From NCBI GenBank assembly GCA_910574455.1, contig CAJSYZ010000004.1:4598599-4662598 (forward strand): a DNA stretch of 64,000 bases. Direction: 5' to 3'. Position 1 is the first letter of the stretch. Each line of letters opens with the position of its first letter. This document shows, piece by piece, positions 1 through 12,309 of this stretch. The position numbers and the translations under genes were made by a program. Under the pieces are notes generated by a model. It did not search any database, was not told where the DNA came from, and was given only the letters and a program-made list of their open reading frames with translations. The DNA comes from Trichaptum fuscoviolaceum. Its lineage: Eukaryota; Basidiomycota; Agaricomycetes; Hymenochaetales; Trichaptaceae.

Positions 1-3000
1 TTCGTGTACCAAACGAACATAATACAAGGACTCACACTATATCAAGGCATCTTGAAGAAATACATTGTTTGATGAGCATCAAAACCATTCGGGGGATGAT
101 TCTGAACTCACAATGGACACTGATAGTGTTCTTCAAGGTGAGCAAGTATTGCTTCGGCTTCTGGGTTACAGATATCTTGGCTCTTAGACTGCAGAGTTTC
201 TTCTTCATTGCTAGAGCGTGTCCTTTCTCTTTTGATTTTGTCTCCAAGCACCTGACGCCGATGTCTCCCTGCCGTCCCTCTATCGGACCTAAGAGATGTC
301 GGATGGTTAGCCAGTCCTCTTTGGCTGGGCTTCGCGCGCCTTCCGGAATTCCGGCCAATTCCAGACGAGAAACGAGTATTCGAAAGGTTCATTTCTGGCG
401 TGCTAGGCTGAGAACCTGCTCACGTATAGATTAACGAAGAACAGAGAGTAGCTTGACGGATGGCCACATACCACTCAACCGTGCTGAACGCCGAGGTTGC
501 GCTCTTGAGAGCGTTCTTGAGCGCGTCAACACCATAGCTATTCAATTCTATCTCATTTGCCTTGTTACTCAAATGGAAATAGATCTTGCAATGCCTTGTA
601 AGTGTATAATGAAGATGTGTGGAAGGCGAACTGGTTGAGGATGAGTGACAGCCTGAGCCAGAGGCAGGCCAGGCTGGCACGTCGGCGGTGGTTACATAAT
701 CCAACTGAAGTCGTTTCAGAGTGGTTCGGGTCGCGTCTCTCTTTATCCATTGACAATCTCGAGCCTCATAGATAACAGTGTCAATGCATGTTGAAGACCT
801 CAGAATCTCACAAAACCTTCGCCGGATCCCCCCCTCTCCTAACTTTCTGCTTGCTAAGCCTAGCTTGCGTTGAACGAGGGCTTGTTCGTGCAACAGCAGA
901 TACACCCTATATACAAACTATCGTCAGCGGTTACTCCCGTTATATTGATGTTGTACTGCATGTGTCTTCAACAGCCATTAGATGTGCTACATTTACCTAG
1001 TGTCATTTACATACGGGCTTTGAAGTGGAGCGAAGGTATATATGCAATTGTCCATTCACCTGAGTGGCAGTCTTTCGAGACCGTACCTCGGTCGACATAG
1101 CCTTCTTCGTGGTTGCTCCTCGTCAGAGGCTGCGCAACCTTGGGCTTCTTTAAATTGTAAGCAGTTATGCTTTCGTTACTTATTGCTCCTGGTAGGTAAC
1201 CTTCGCTATACTCAGAAATTGTCGTCTCCGACACCACAGTTGTTCGCCACGACGCAATATGATGCCTTATGTCGTAAGGTTCATCGATGACTATGGTATG
1301 CTTATCATGTTCCAAAGCTTCCCGATAGTTGTCAAGATTGATGCTGGAGGCCCCTGACCACGGTCCCACGGAGCAATATGTGTACATTCTTTCAGATGCG
1401 ATGGCCGATAGGGAAGGCACAAACATCAATGAGCTCGACATCAAGAATAGAGTTGTGGAACGGAGCCTAAGTTTCGTCAACGCAGAACAAATTTGCTTCC
1501 TTCATCTTGTTTTACCACCGGGCCCGAGAGGTGAGCATGCACCAAATATTCCTTCAATTTCTCGTTGCGGAAGCTACAGTACTTCCTGCAACCCGTCCGG
1601 CGGATGCAGATTACGGTGAACTATAAATGTGTATATATTCATGTTACCGGGATGACTGCCCTGAGGGAACTATTTGCGACTGCGAGACGACGACAATCAG
1701 GAACGGACTAGCCGACGCAGAAGGTTCCTATGTAATCAAGATGCTCTGTGCCTTCCTCGTCAAATGATGTGATATGATACAAATAACACTTTGTGCACTC
1801 GAGTTTATCTATGTATGTACCTTTCGCTGGCGCAGGCAATTGGAGGGGATATGTCCGTAACACACCTCATAGAAAACAGGAAAACGAAACTGTACGCATG
1901 GATGTGCCTCGAATACCTGATGCAAGACTCAAGTAAGGCACACAAAGAATGCAATCATGATCTCATCGGAAATTCAATATTAGCGAATCTCGACTGTTGC
2001 AATTTGAAACTGAAAAGGAGAGGGGGTGTCAGACCGCCTCAGTGTTCCAATAAACCAGTCCCTTGAACTTTACGAAGAGCGTTCGTTGTCTCTCTTTACG
2101 CAGACATCTGCATCAAAGTTATGAAAGAGTAAATTTCATGCCTAATTCTGCTCGAAGTACGACAGCGCTCAGCGCTTGCTTTGTCCTAATGCTTTGAGGC
2201 CCTGTATGAATGTTTGGATAAGTGATTCGGGAAGGTGATGCCGATGATAACGATGAGGTGTCAAAGGACTGGGGCCTTGCAGAGTGCCGGAAGTAATCTC
2301 AATCAACGACTCATTCTTCTAAGGTCCAGGCACAGTGACACACCGAGACCCTAAAACGCCGCGTTACCCTCTCCGGATTATAGGCACCTCCTTTCATCTC
2401 CTCACGTGTATCCCCTCGGCGGACCTAGCAAAGGTACAGTTTGTTGCAGGTATATAAAAGTACTATTCGTCCTTTGCGTTGCCAGTACCGGTTTACATCA
2501 TCCATCCGAGCCATATCTAGTTCCGTATGTATGGATAATCTGAGATTGATTCAGGTTGTTTGTAGGACATCAAAATATCGTACCTTTGCCGTCACAATTT
2601 CGCTTCCGTTCGGGCATCGGTGGAATCTGAGGATCGTGCCAGTGAAATATATGTATCTTCATATCACTTGCCATCAACAGCGCCGGGGAGTTTATTTTGA
2701 AAAGAGGCATCTAACGCCCGAAAGGAAGATGACTGTGGTCAGAGTCTGTCATATCTTAAGTAAGAATAGCTCACGGGAAACGATGAAGGATTCTTATCAA
2801 GCATTGTGTGAAGTCCAAACGGCCCGTAAAGAGTTGTGATGAAGCCTAATCCTATAATTGGATAGGAGTAGCAAAATCTCTTGGATGTGGTCTGGCCCGA
2901 GCGCTCTGATTGCCAACTCCACCGAAAAGGGTCTTGACTCTTGAGATTCGCATTGGTTAGAGTGTGCTTGATGTAGATTGGGCTACAGAAGCAAGTCCGG

Positions 3001-6000
3001 TTGTCCCAACTTGATTGATAAAGCTTAAGATACATCTACGAGTGTCGGACTATGGTGCTGCATCCTCGGGTAACCACTAAGAGACAGGCGCCATCCGCTG
3101 GAAACTTCTTGAAACCTTGTACTCGCAGAGCTCATCCGCACATCTTATTAGATAGAGGGGGATTAAGAGACTTCCTACGGAGACAATGTAAGCGGAGATA
3201 AAGAGAGGAGGACAGGAGAAGACATACTGACTGATTCCAGTGAATAATGCAAGAGCGGACATAAGAGAAAATGCAAATAACCCATCGTTGACGAGCAGAA
3301 ACACAGATTGATTATTCCCTCCGTCCGCTACGACGACAATTGTGTCATGTAGTATGGAGGCTCAGAAGCGTCCGATTCCGCAGAGGAATCCCGTAGTCAG
3401 GCAAACATAGGATAGTCTTGGTGAGTCCTCAAAGGCTAGAACCAAGAGCATTTTGTCTTCAGAGAGCTGCGTGTGTATGGATACTTCTAGCTTGACGGCT
3501 TCTACCCTGATTGAAGTACAAGTATGCAATATGTACGCCAAATTATTTCATCATCGAAGTGATATGTTCCGAAATTGCATAGAATCGCTTCCTCCTAAAA
3601 CACGGGGAGTGTATAGAACACTGACGCGTAGTGCCGTATGAAGTACTGGAGCGTGAAGCAGTTGCGCCAGAAGACATGACCTAGAGCAATGTTGGTCTTT
3701 CATGGTATGTATAGGGGAAGCAAAAAACCGATTGATGGTATGAGATCGTAGGAAGTTTGCGGCGCATCCGTTCGCGAGCGATCCACCAGAAGCATCCTAG
3801 GCCTCATATCAAGGAGCTCCGCAGTTTACAGAATCAAAGCTATAGTTCTGTACCGTAAGATCCCGAGTACGCAGGAGAACGAGGAAGGTTCTCCTCGTTT
3901 CATATATCCTACCTTCCAGAAAATTGTTGAGGTGCGACGCATATGGGTTTGAGATGTTTCCCCATTGAGGTTCTACGCCCGTCCCAGCCGCGTTGCAGAA
4001 GAGATCTCCAGAGAAATTCCAGGCATCGTATATTCAGTACTCAAGAGCCAATTCTCACACCAAAGAAAAGAATATGCGGCGATCCCAATAATACAGATAT
4101 TCACGTTAGTAATGGCAGCCGATGTGTGACTCTGAAACTCACCGCGGAACTAGATATCGCTACGAGATTCTGATTGTTCCACCATTAGCAACATACTTGC
4201 AGAGGTTTCATCAGATAGAGAACTTCTTTGCATTGGGTTATCTTGTTCTCGGGCAGGATGGGGAGACGTCGTTGTGCCAACGCTTGGGCGCACCCAACAT
4301 TGATTTCCAGAACTCTGAATAAAAACAGCGAGCGATCAGCGTGCAGGTCTCTTGGTGGCGGTTAGCAACAAGGAGGAAGTTTTGTCGGATACGTCAATGT
4401 GTGACCTCCATAAACGCGATTACTAGTCACAAATGTCACAAATGCCTAATACGTACGAGTCTAAAGTCTAACGCCACAAATCAGGGTCCTTCGTAAGTTC
4501 TTCATCTTCTGCCACTCATTCGTGGATCCTTGTCTGCTCACAAAGCTACTACATATACTTTCCTACAGTGAAGCCTCGAAAAAATATCATCTCGTGTAGA
4601 AGGCGACATAACATCCGGCCATTGAAAGATCGTCGATTGTTAGCGAGTACAAGCAACACCCGTTTTGCTTGTCTTCTCAGAGCCGATCCAGCCAGATATT
4701 GTCATTTTGAGACAGTATTTGCATGGTATGCTAATGTCTATCAACTGTTCATTACTATGAATACTGACTGCATCTTGTGAACAGATGCTCGACATGCGAA
4801 CTTTCTTCTTGTGGGTGAGCTTCAGATGTATACAGTCATAAATGCAAACACCGAGGATCGTAGGCGACCGACCGTCTCACTGCCAGTATGGGCATTGCGG
4901 TGGAGTCGGAGGAGCCTCTGACTCTCTGATGCGAAATCACATTAATGTTGAAGGGCTAACAAGACGTGAAAACTTGGTAAGCCCACCTCCGATAAATCGA
5001 GATAATTCAAAGTTTATGACCGGCTTCTCCGCGTAGTGCGGGCTTTGCTTAACGTTGTTCTCCTGCTTGACCGAAATGCCATTTGGTTCCGGCTCCATTT
5101 CTCACGAGATTGAGTTGATCGACCAAGGGTCGGCAACGTGTCTCATACGGTAATCCCCTCGGAAATTTCCAGCATACCGAGCGTCTAATAATGCAGGGAC
5201 GAAGACATCTTCCAAGTATGGGTGCATATGTACGATGCATCTTCAAGATTTTCTTTTAAACCCTCGTATGTCTCGTTGCATGCGTGTGAGGTAATTATCC
5301 AGAATGCTTTTACATTTTTCCATAATTCTCTGGACAATTTCAACTAACATCCGTCAAATAAGGTGTGTACTTCTACGTGGTTTACCGCATCTTCAATGAC
5401 CTAACGAGTTGCATCAATATCGAGATCTACGGATACACGGGGCCTCGGACATGCTTCTCACAGCACTTTTATTCTTCTGTATTTGTCCAACTCGCTTAGG
5501 ACTCAAATCACGTCCGATTTGTTCAGGAAATCACAGCGGCGGAGAGTTTGATGGCCGGCCGCGGGTCGCCTACCTGCAATTTAACTGTGTTCTTCGCTTT
5601 TCAAACTGGACTATTCCATTCTCCGAAGACAGGCTTTGCTGATGCCGGGAGCTCCAATGATAGCCTACCCTTTTGCAATCCTCGCGTATTTCGTCGTGGC
5701 GAATTCAGTTGAGCCTCGTATGTGTTTGTGACCCAGCGTACGGCGCCCTCCGCGCTATCGCGCTCTCCATTCGTCCGTTCGCTTTGTCTCGCTTTGGTGA
5801 TGATCGAATGTCGTCTATTCAGTTGCCTGCCACTGATCGTGCATCATGGGGCTCGTCCTGTGTGCGCGCCTGCTCTGACGGCCCGATCAACTTGGCTCGT
5901 ATTCAAGCCATTGGTCAATCATCTGCGAGCATGCGAGAGTGGCGAGAGCCCTGGGATCATCATCATTGTGCATCGCAACGGTGGAAGCTCCGGCTGTCGC

Positions 6001-9000
6001 TATCCAAGGTCCGTGTGCATATGCCTGCGCTTACGTTGTTTAGATAACTCTCTCGCCCAGCTGTGCGCGCGCGGGAGAAGTCCTCCCACTCCGCGTACGT
6101 ATCTCTTATGGTACTCTAGTCTCAACTACTCTTGCATAACATAGTATAAATAAGGCATAAGAAGCTGGAGCGGGTAAATGATTAGGTAGATTTAATCTCA
6201 GCCACTCTTGTATGGCTGACAGACGGCCACGGAAGCAATCTTGCTTATTCCTGCCACATTTCGCCAGCTTGCCCGAATTGACTCGCCCGGAGATCCTCGT
6301 AAACTCCCGTAATTGGAGTGCGCCAGGTATATACTGAATTGATGTCAATTTTCTTCCGAGCTCTTCAGTCCGACGAATTTACGTAGATTATAGCAATCGA
6401 TGTCCGAGACCGTCAGGATGCCCGAAGGATGCTTCCAGTCCCCACCTGTGCTGACGTGCAGATCCGACCTCGAGGCCCGATTTTAGACTCGGTTCTATCG
6501 CTCGTGCCTTTATGAAAGAGTAATTAACGACTACGCAACTCTATGATGACGACGAGGGATAAAAAGAAGCTGCACGACCTACATATGGTGGAGGCCCTAT
6601 GACAAGACGCGAGGCTGCACCACCATAGCAGCGATAATGATTTTACTCACCAGATGAGACTGAAGGATCTGTATTCCTGCATCCAGTCGACATGCTGATA
6701 ACGCGTACAGCGCATATGCGGCAAGCTTCCGTTGAGCCCATCCACTTTATCAAAATCAATTTATATCCTTCGTATTCATCTCCCTCGTACATACATTCTC
6801 CCGAAACCTTGATTTTTATCGTCCTTTTACGGATCCCCTCTCATCGCTTTTCTGTTCCTCTGCTGCCACTCAGGCTGGCAGCCTGAGTGCGCGCTTCCTC
6901 TTCCTATTTTCCGAGAGCAAGAGACATCCATATTATCGAATCGCCCCCGGATCCTGTAGGTGTACCGTGATGTTTTCTTGGTAGAGGGTGTACTCTACTG
7001 CTTGTCACGATGTCCGTGTCACATCTGGCGATATCTTTCCTATATGTCTCGATGTCAAGTTGTCAACCGTGCGATATGTCTATCGCGTGAGATTGCAGCC
7101 GGGACACCGCAGTTTGTTTGCCGCCAACCGGCCGGATTTGTTCTCACGATGCCTTCGTGCGAGCCTTCCTCTCAGTCCGTTGGTCTGCTCCATTTCTCCC
7201 CAGCCTTCAAAGGACGGACATCCATCTTGCTGAGCTCGCAAATAGAACATCCGGAGGTGAGGGAAGAGGATGAGCCAAAATTTACTTCCGCTTAATGGAA
7301 AAGTGCACGGCATTCTCTGTTCATTGGATGTGTCAAAGCCTGGGTCGATGAAAATCTATGGATCACGATATGATTAATGTATCTGCCTACCCATCTGTTC
7401 CAAATCGACGCCGCCACACCACCAAGGGATCGACCTGTCAAAGGGTAGAACCCGATTAGTTCCCCAGAGATATAGAGAAGATCCTTGAAGATAGCGTCGG
7501 GAATGCGGGTCGTTTCAGGAGTATGTTATAGGCATTAATTTTGTTGTGCGTTCATCCGACGGTTTCTCATCACGCTCAAGAGACATATCGGATGATATAC
7601 ATAGTAGTACCTCATACAGATCTCAAGCATTCGCGGTCTCATATGTATGAGAATAACCCGCGATCATGATGTTATCCTTTTCCCACTTCCTAGGATCCTG
7701 CTTCGAATACTCGCTTGGGATCGCTTGCGTTTATACGAGATTCTCAGTGACGCCTGAAATAGGTGTAATGATCCTTTCGCGTACGTTGCCGTTGATTTGC
7801 GTCGAGCTGGGGTGAATATGAATGCATGCGCGGCAAAGATATTCTCGGAGCTTTTCACACGGGAAGCGAAATGAGAATCGGGTTTTGCTGACGCCTGCTG
7901 GACGGAGACAGTGGAGTTATGAACAACGGGGGACAGCAGTGACGACGGGATATGAAATGACGAGATCGACGGCACGACGTGATAGGCAGATAGGATATGA
8001 GCGATCGGGCTGATAGTATCTGTCGCGTTGCATAGAAGAAAAGAGGCGTCTCGAACGTATTCAAAATGCATTCTCTATTTCATGTCTGGCCGTTTCTCCG
8101 ACATAGCTTGCTGCAAAGGACTCCCGGGAATCGGAAAATAGCGGTCGACAAGAATGAAGGTGGGGACCGCGGATTCATGTGAGAATCGAGCGCAGCACGC
8201 CGGGCGTACATATAGATAACGCATTATGGGGCAACGCCGGCCACCCGGCTTGGAGATTGCGGTGCTCGTCGCCATCGCCATCATGCCCATTTCCAGCTCC
8301 TGGTTGCTTTAGATTTCTCCGGAAGTCACTGGCCTGCTCCACGACTACGCCGGCGAGTGCGGGGAAACAGAGAGATTTTGCTGAACACCTCGTTTCATTC
8401 GAGCTTGGGACAAACTGGATTTTCAATCATGAATGGGACCAGCGACGGATTGCATAGGCCTCTCTACAGGCGCTCCGAGGTGGGATGCGGTGAGCGCAGG
8501 GACAGCTAGCTCATCGGTGCTGCTCGCGTTGCTTCCTTTTCGCTCGGAGGGAACGTCGAGATGCCGTCAGCATGCGCAGAGGATGGGCAGGTGAGAGTTT
8601 CCGACGTCTGCTTCTTCTTTCTTCTAAAGTTCCGTTGATTTCCTGCCTTTCGCTTCTGCTCTTCTTCGCCAAAGAGGAGATAAAGAACAGAAGCAGTTTC
8701 CAAGCGTGCTGAGGACAGCGGGCGAGCCGACGGGACGCCTTCCGGATATGGGCATACGCACTGCGCGGGAAAGCCGGCACTCGGCCGAGAACAGTCGCCT
8801 GCGCCGGTGATAGATATGTGTCACACACTACACGTGACCGGACTGATACGGACGGAGCGAACTGAATAGCAGAGTGCTTGGGCCATTCAGTTGGGACCTT
8901 CTTTGCTCATGACGAATGACCGACTGAATGACCATTGGACAGCTCAACCCCGGAAAGAAAAGAAAGGAAGCGCTCGGGCTCCCAAGATGGCTTTATTTTG

Positions 9001-9530
9001 TCGCAGACGTTCGGTTGGGACGACCTGTTATTTTGGGTGTTGGCGAACGAAGGCCTCTCTCAAGTAGAGTGCACGGATAGGAGGCCGACGTCGCTACCGC
9101 TAGATGCAAGACGTCTGTCTGACGGGGCGCGCTAGCGAGAAGGCGGCCTCTGCGGGCGCGAGGGAGCATTTGCAATGGGTGGACACTGGCGACGGACGAC
9201 GTCGAGAAGGGCTGGACGCTGCGGACGTTGGGGACGGACGGGAGGGCTTGGTGGCGTTGGAATCGAAGGGGGAGATACGCCCGGACGTTGGCTGCAGGAA
9301 GCGAGGAGGGAAATAGAGTTCAGAGCGTCCCAAACGGGAAGTGCATGGAATATTCCTTTTTTGAATTTGTTTCAGCGTGACTTGTGTTTGCTTCTGTTTG
9401 CGTCAGATGAGCGATCGCGATTCGGGCTCTTCTTCTGGACGGCATCACGGCGTGGGAAAGGGTCGATCTCAATTCAATTTAATGGAATTCCCAATCTGAA
9501 TTCTAATATTTCATTATGATTTATGTAAGG
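1..9530. other. Gene-poor left region; no supported gene
   Basis: About 9.5 kb without a gene I can support. Open frames are short and overlap on both strands without family motifs. The longest plausible one (1007-1480, minus) is listed separately. Base composition changes along the stretch: the first 7 kb is mixed, and 7.6-9.4 kb is more GC- and purine-rich. I saw no terminal inverted repeats, no reverse transcriptase or transposase motifs and no tRNA. It may contain decayed genes or transposon remnants too diverged to recognise by eye. Confidence 0.5.
1007..1480 (-). CDS. Unidentified open frame, possible exon fragment
   Basis: A 157-codon minus-strand frame that opens at a TTG rather than an ATG, so if real it is probably an exon or a fragment. 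It has mixed, non-repetitive composition, a short hydrophobic patch near its start and an acidic/polar remainder. I recognise no domain. Upstream the frame closes at a TGA about 25-35 bases before the opening codon. Downstream minus-strand frames at about 420-905 and 32-392 could be further exons, but I found no splice junctions that join them in frame. It could equally be a chance ORF. Low confidence. Confidence 0.2.
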   Translation of the reverse strand: MTKLRLRSTTLFLMSSSLMFVPSLSAIASERMYTYCSVGPWSGASSINLDNYREALEHDKHTIVIDEPYDIRHHIASWRTTVVSETTISEYSEGYLPGAISNESITAYNLKKPKVAQPLTRSNHEEGYVDRGTVSKDCHSGEWTIAYIPSLHFKARM

Positions 9531-9531
9531 C

Positions 9532-9537
9532 TATATA
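9532..9537 (+). promoter_or_regulatory. TATA-like element upstream of zinc-finger gene
   Basis: A TATATA tract lies about 70 bases before the start codon at 9603, inside an AT-rich stretch (about 9475-9555) that contrasts with the GC-rich coding start. The position suits a core promoter, but the transcription start is unknown. Confidence 0.35.
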
Positions 9538-9602
9538 TACTCTTTATTTAAATCCGTCTAGCACTCCCTCCTCCCGACTTTTAGTGCGTACTCTGCAGGG
9601 CG

Positions 9603-12309
9603 ATGCTCAACGACCTCCTCCCCGTCCACAGCGCCCAGTACAACCCCCTCGCCACCCCGCCGCCCGACGACCACGCCCTCGCCGCCCTCGACGTCGGCGC
9701 ACACAGCGGCGAGCACCCCCCGTCCCGTCCCCGCCTCACCCTCAGCTTCCTCGACGACCTCCGGCTGCTCACCCCGCAGCAGCAGCAGCCCCCGCCGTCC
9801 GCAGACCCGAGTGCAGCCCTGGCCTATACTCCCCAGCAGCAGTCGCTCTCGGGCATCCCACCCCCCGCGACGACCTCCGCTGCTGCCCCCTTCCGCTACG
9901 GGCGAAGCTACGACGCATCTGCGCCCTCCGGTGGCGGAAGCAGCACGGGCTACGACCAGTCTGCATCGGCGTCTGCCTTTGGCCCCCCCGGCGTCGCCAC
10001 AGCCGCCACGAGTGTCTCTGGTGAGTCCCAGCTTTAGTTCAGGCAGTGTGCCGTGCCGCATCCAAGTGCGTGCTCACCTCGCCATCCCGCCGCGTGGCTT
10101 ATCCAGGCTATCCCTCCTCTCCTCCTCCATCGAGACATCGCTCCGACAATGGACGCGACAACGACGCCCAGTCTGGGTCGAACCGTTTTACATCTCAGTC
10201 ACCAGTAGATTCCCCAGTAGCTCAACACGACGCCACCGGGCTTTCAGACAGACTTAACTTGACCTACGGCACTGCTAGCTCTCAGTCGCAGCCTCAGCCT
10301 CAGGCGCACGAGCACTATCCAGCACAGCAGTCGAGCCAAACCCTGTCGCAGCGCCAAACCTCCCACTACGCCCACCCGAACTCTCAATCGTCACTTTCTT
10401 CGCACTCGCAGCCCCACTCAGCAGTGCATTCCCAATCCGACCGGTTCCCCTCGGTCTCTTCGATGCTCTCGTCCGCGGACAGATATCCCCAGCGCCTAGA
10501 CAAATACACATTCCCCCCGCCCCCCCAACCGGACCGTCGTATGTCAGAACCATCCTCGCACCACACCTATGGGTCCTCCAGACAATATGCGCCTCAGGCG
10601 GTGCACCTGAACTCGGCGTATTCTGCGCCTCAGGCATCCTACTCACTTCACCGAGTAAACAGAAGCGACTCGTACTCTGATCTCACCTCCGGTCCAGGCA
10701 TGGCTGCAGGTTCTGAGTGGCAAGAAGATGAACGCGAGAAGCACGTGTTGAGCCGCGATGGACGCCCTTCGACGGGTAATCTTGACCCCTATTCACCCAT
10801 CGCCTCGACGTTCTCATCTTCGACTTCTTCTATTGCCACAGGCAGCTTGCCCTCCCCTCATACGACGCAGAGCGGCTACAGCACCGCTCCGGGCGGAGGT
10901 TATGCTCTCTACACATCACCTGAAGACGTGTACAACGACGGACGCCCCCAGTCGAGTTCGGGAGATTCAAGCTCACCTCCTTATCCTTATGGGTCCCTTC
11001 CTACTGCTCAATCTACTGCGCAACATCCGGGTTACGGCGACCCGAGTTCAAAGACTTATTCATTTGTCTCGCTGCCCGGCAACACGGTGCGGAAACGGCC
11101 GCGGCGACGCTACGACGAGATTGAGCGGCTATATGCGTGCAGTTTTCCGGGCTGTACTAAAGCCTATGGTACCCTCAATCATTTGAATGCGCATGTGAAC
11201 ATGCAGAAGCACGGTTCAAAGAGGCATCCCAATGGTAAGCAGATCCTCTCCATTGAACTTTTAATTTATTATTTGTCTGTGCATGTTGTTTCCTCTACGC
11301 CTTCGTGCTGTTTCAAACTTCTGCGCGGCCGGTGTCTAGTCCGTTATACTTAATTTCTCAGCTTTGGCCTTTCGAAGTACGTAAAGATCGACGGGGAAAA
11401 AGGCTGGTGTACTGGCGTGCTTCGTTCTGGATCGAAAACGTCGGTTTTTACCTTATTTGGCAATGCGTATTTCCATATTCGGTCCTTCTGATTCCGACCG
11501 GTGATGACGTCTTGCGATTACGATTCTGATTATTCTTGGTTAATCCTGCAGAGTTCAAGGAGATGCGAAAGCAGTGGCGCAAGATGAAAAAGGAGCAGGA
11601 GGCTGAGCGCGAAGCTCGTCGGCAAAGCGAGGGGATGGCAATGGCCGGCAGCCATAACTTGCAAGACTTAATGCGTCGGCGGCGTGCGACCGAGCCAAGT
11701 CTGTATGGCCTTTCTTCAGTCGGCGTAGAGGGCTTAAACAGCGGCATGGTCTCTGCGCAAGGAGATATGACATCGGTGCACGACCAGCTTGACTTGGGTA
11801 TCGATACTTCTTCGTATGGTCTGTCCATGAATGTCGGAATGGATTCATTGAACTCGATGGGTAGTACGAGTAGCGGTATGGGTCTGAGTGGTGGCTATGG
11901 CCATCATCACTATGCGCACTCTACGCCATACCATCAACAACGACAGCCGGTTGGCGTCTCTCCCATTTCTCCTGTGTCCCCCACATCCCCAGCCATGCCG
12001 TATAGCCGAGTCGCCACGAATGGGAATCTCGTTGGCCCGCTTTCTATGTCGGCGCCTGCCAGCACAAGCAGTGGCGCCGCGGCTTCAGCTGCGTACTACG
12101 ACAGTATTGCTCATAGCCAGCAAGGACAGGAGAACCAACGCCACGGTGCTTCGTCGCCTCCTCCGATCAACAGGCTGCCTCCAGATAGTACGCTGCTTAC
12201 TCCGCTCCATTCGCAGCCGTCACATCCGAGCATGGGCGGTCAGAGCTACCTGCCGAGTCTATCATCGATAACACGGATGGACCATCATAGCCATCACCAT
12301 CCGCAGTAA
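9603..12309 (+). CDS. C2H2 zinc-finger transcription factor
   Basis: Three exons: 9603-10020, 10107-11234 and 11552-12309, giving 767 aa. Both junctions keep phase: the first rebuilds a Gly codon and the second a Glu codon. Most of the protein is low-complexity Ser/Pro/Gln/Tyr-rich sequence typical of fungal regulators. Near residues 480-507 there is a single C2H2 finger (C-x4-C-x12-H-x5-H, including CTKAYGTLNHLNAH), preceded by a basic RKRPRRRYDE segment. It is followed directly by a basic, probably helical tail (EFKEMRKQWRKMKKEQ). This finger-plus-helix block is a conserved fungal family related to yeast YPR022C-type factors. The second intron is long (317 nt) and falls between the finger and its helical tail. 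The C terminus is His- and Ser-rich. A nuclear DNA-binding role is inferred from the family; targets are unknown. Confidence 0.85.

Noticed and set aside
9558..10061. 167-codon minus-strand ORF rich in Gly/Arg/Val
   Set aside because: Mirror frame of the GC-rich first exon of the zinc-finger gene.
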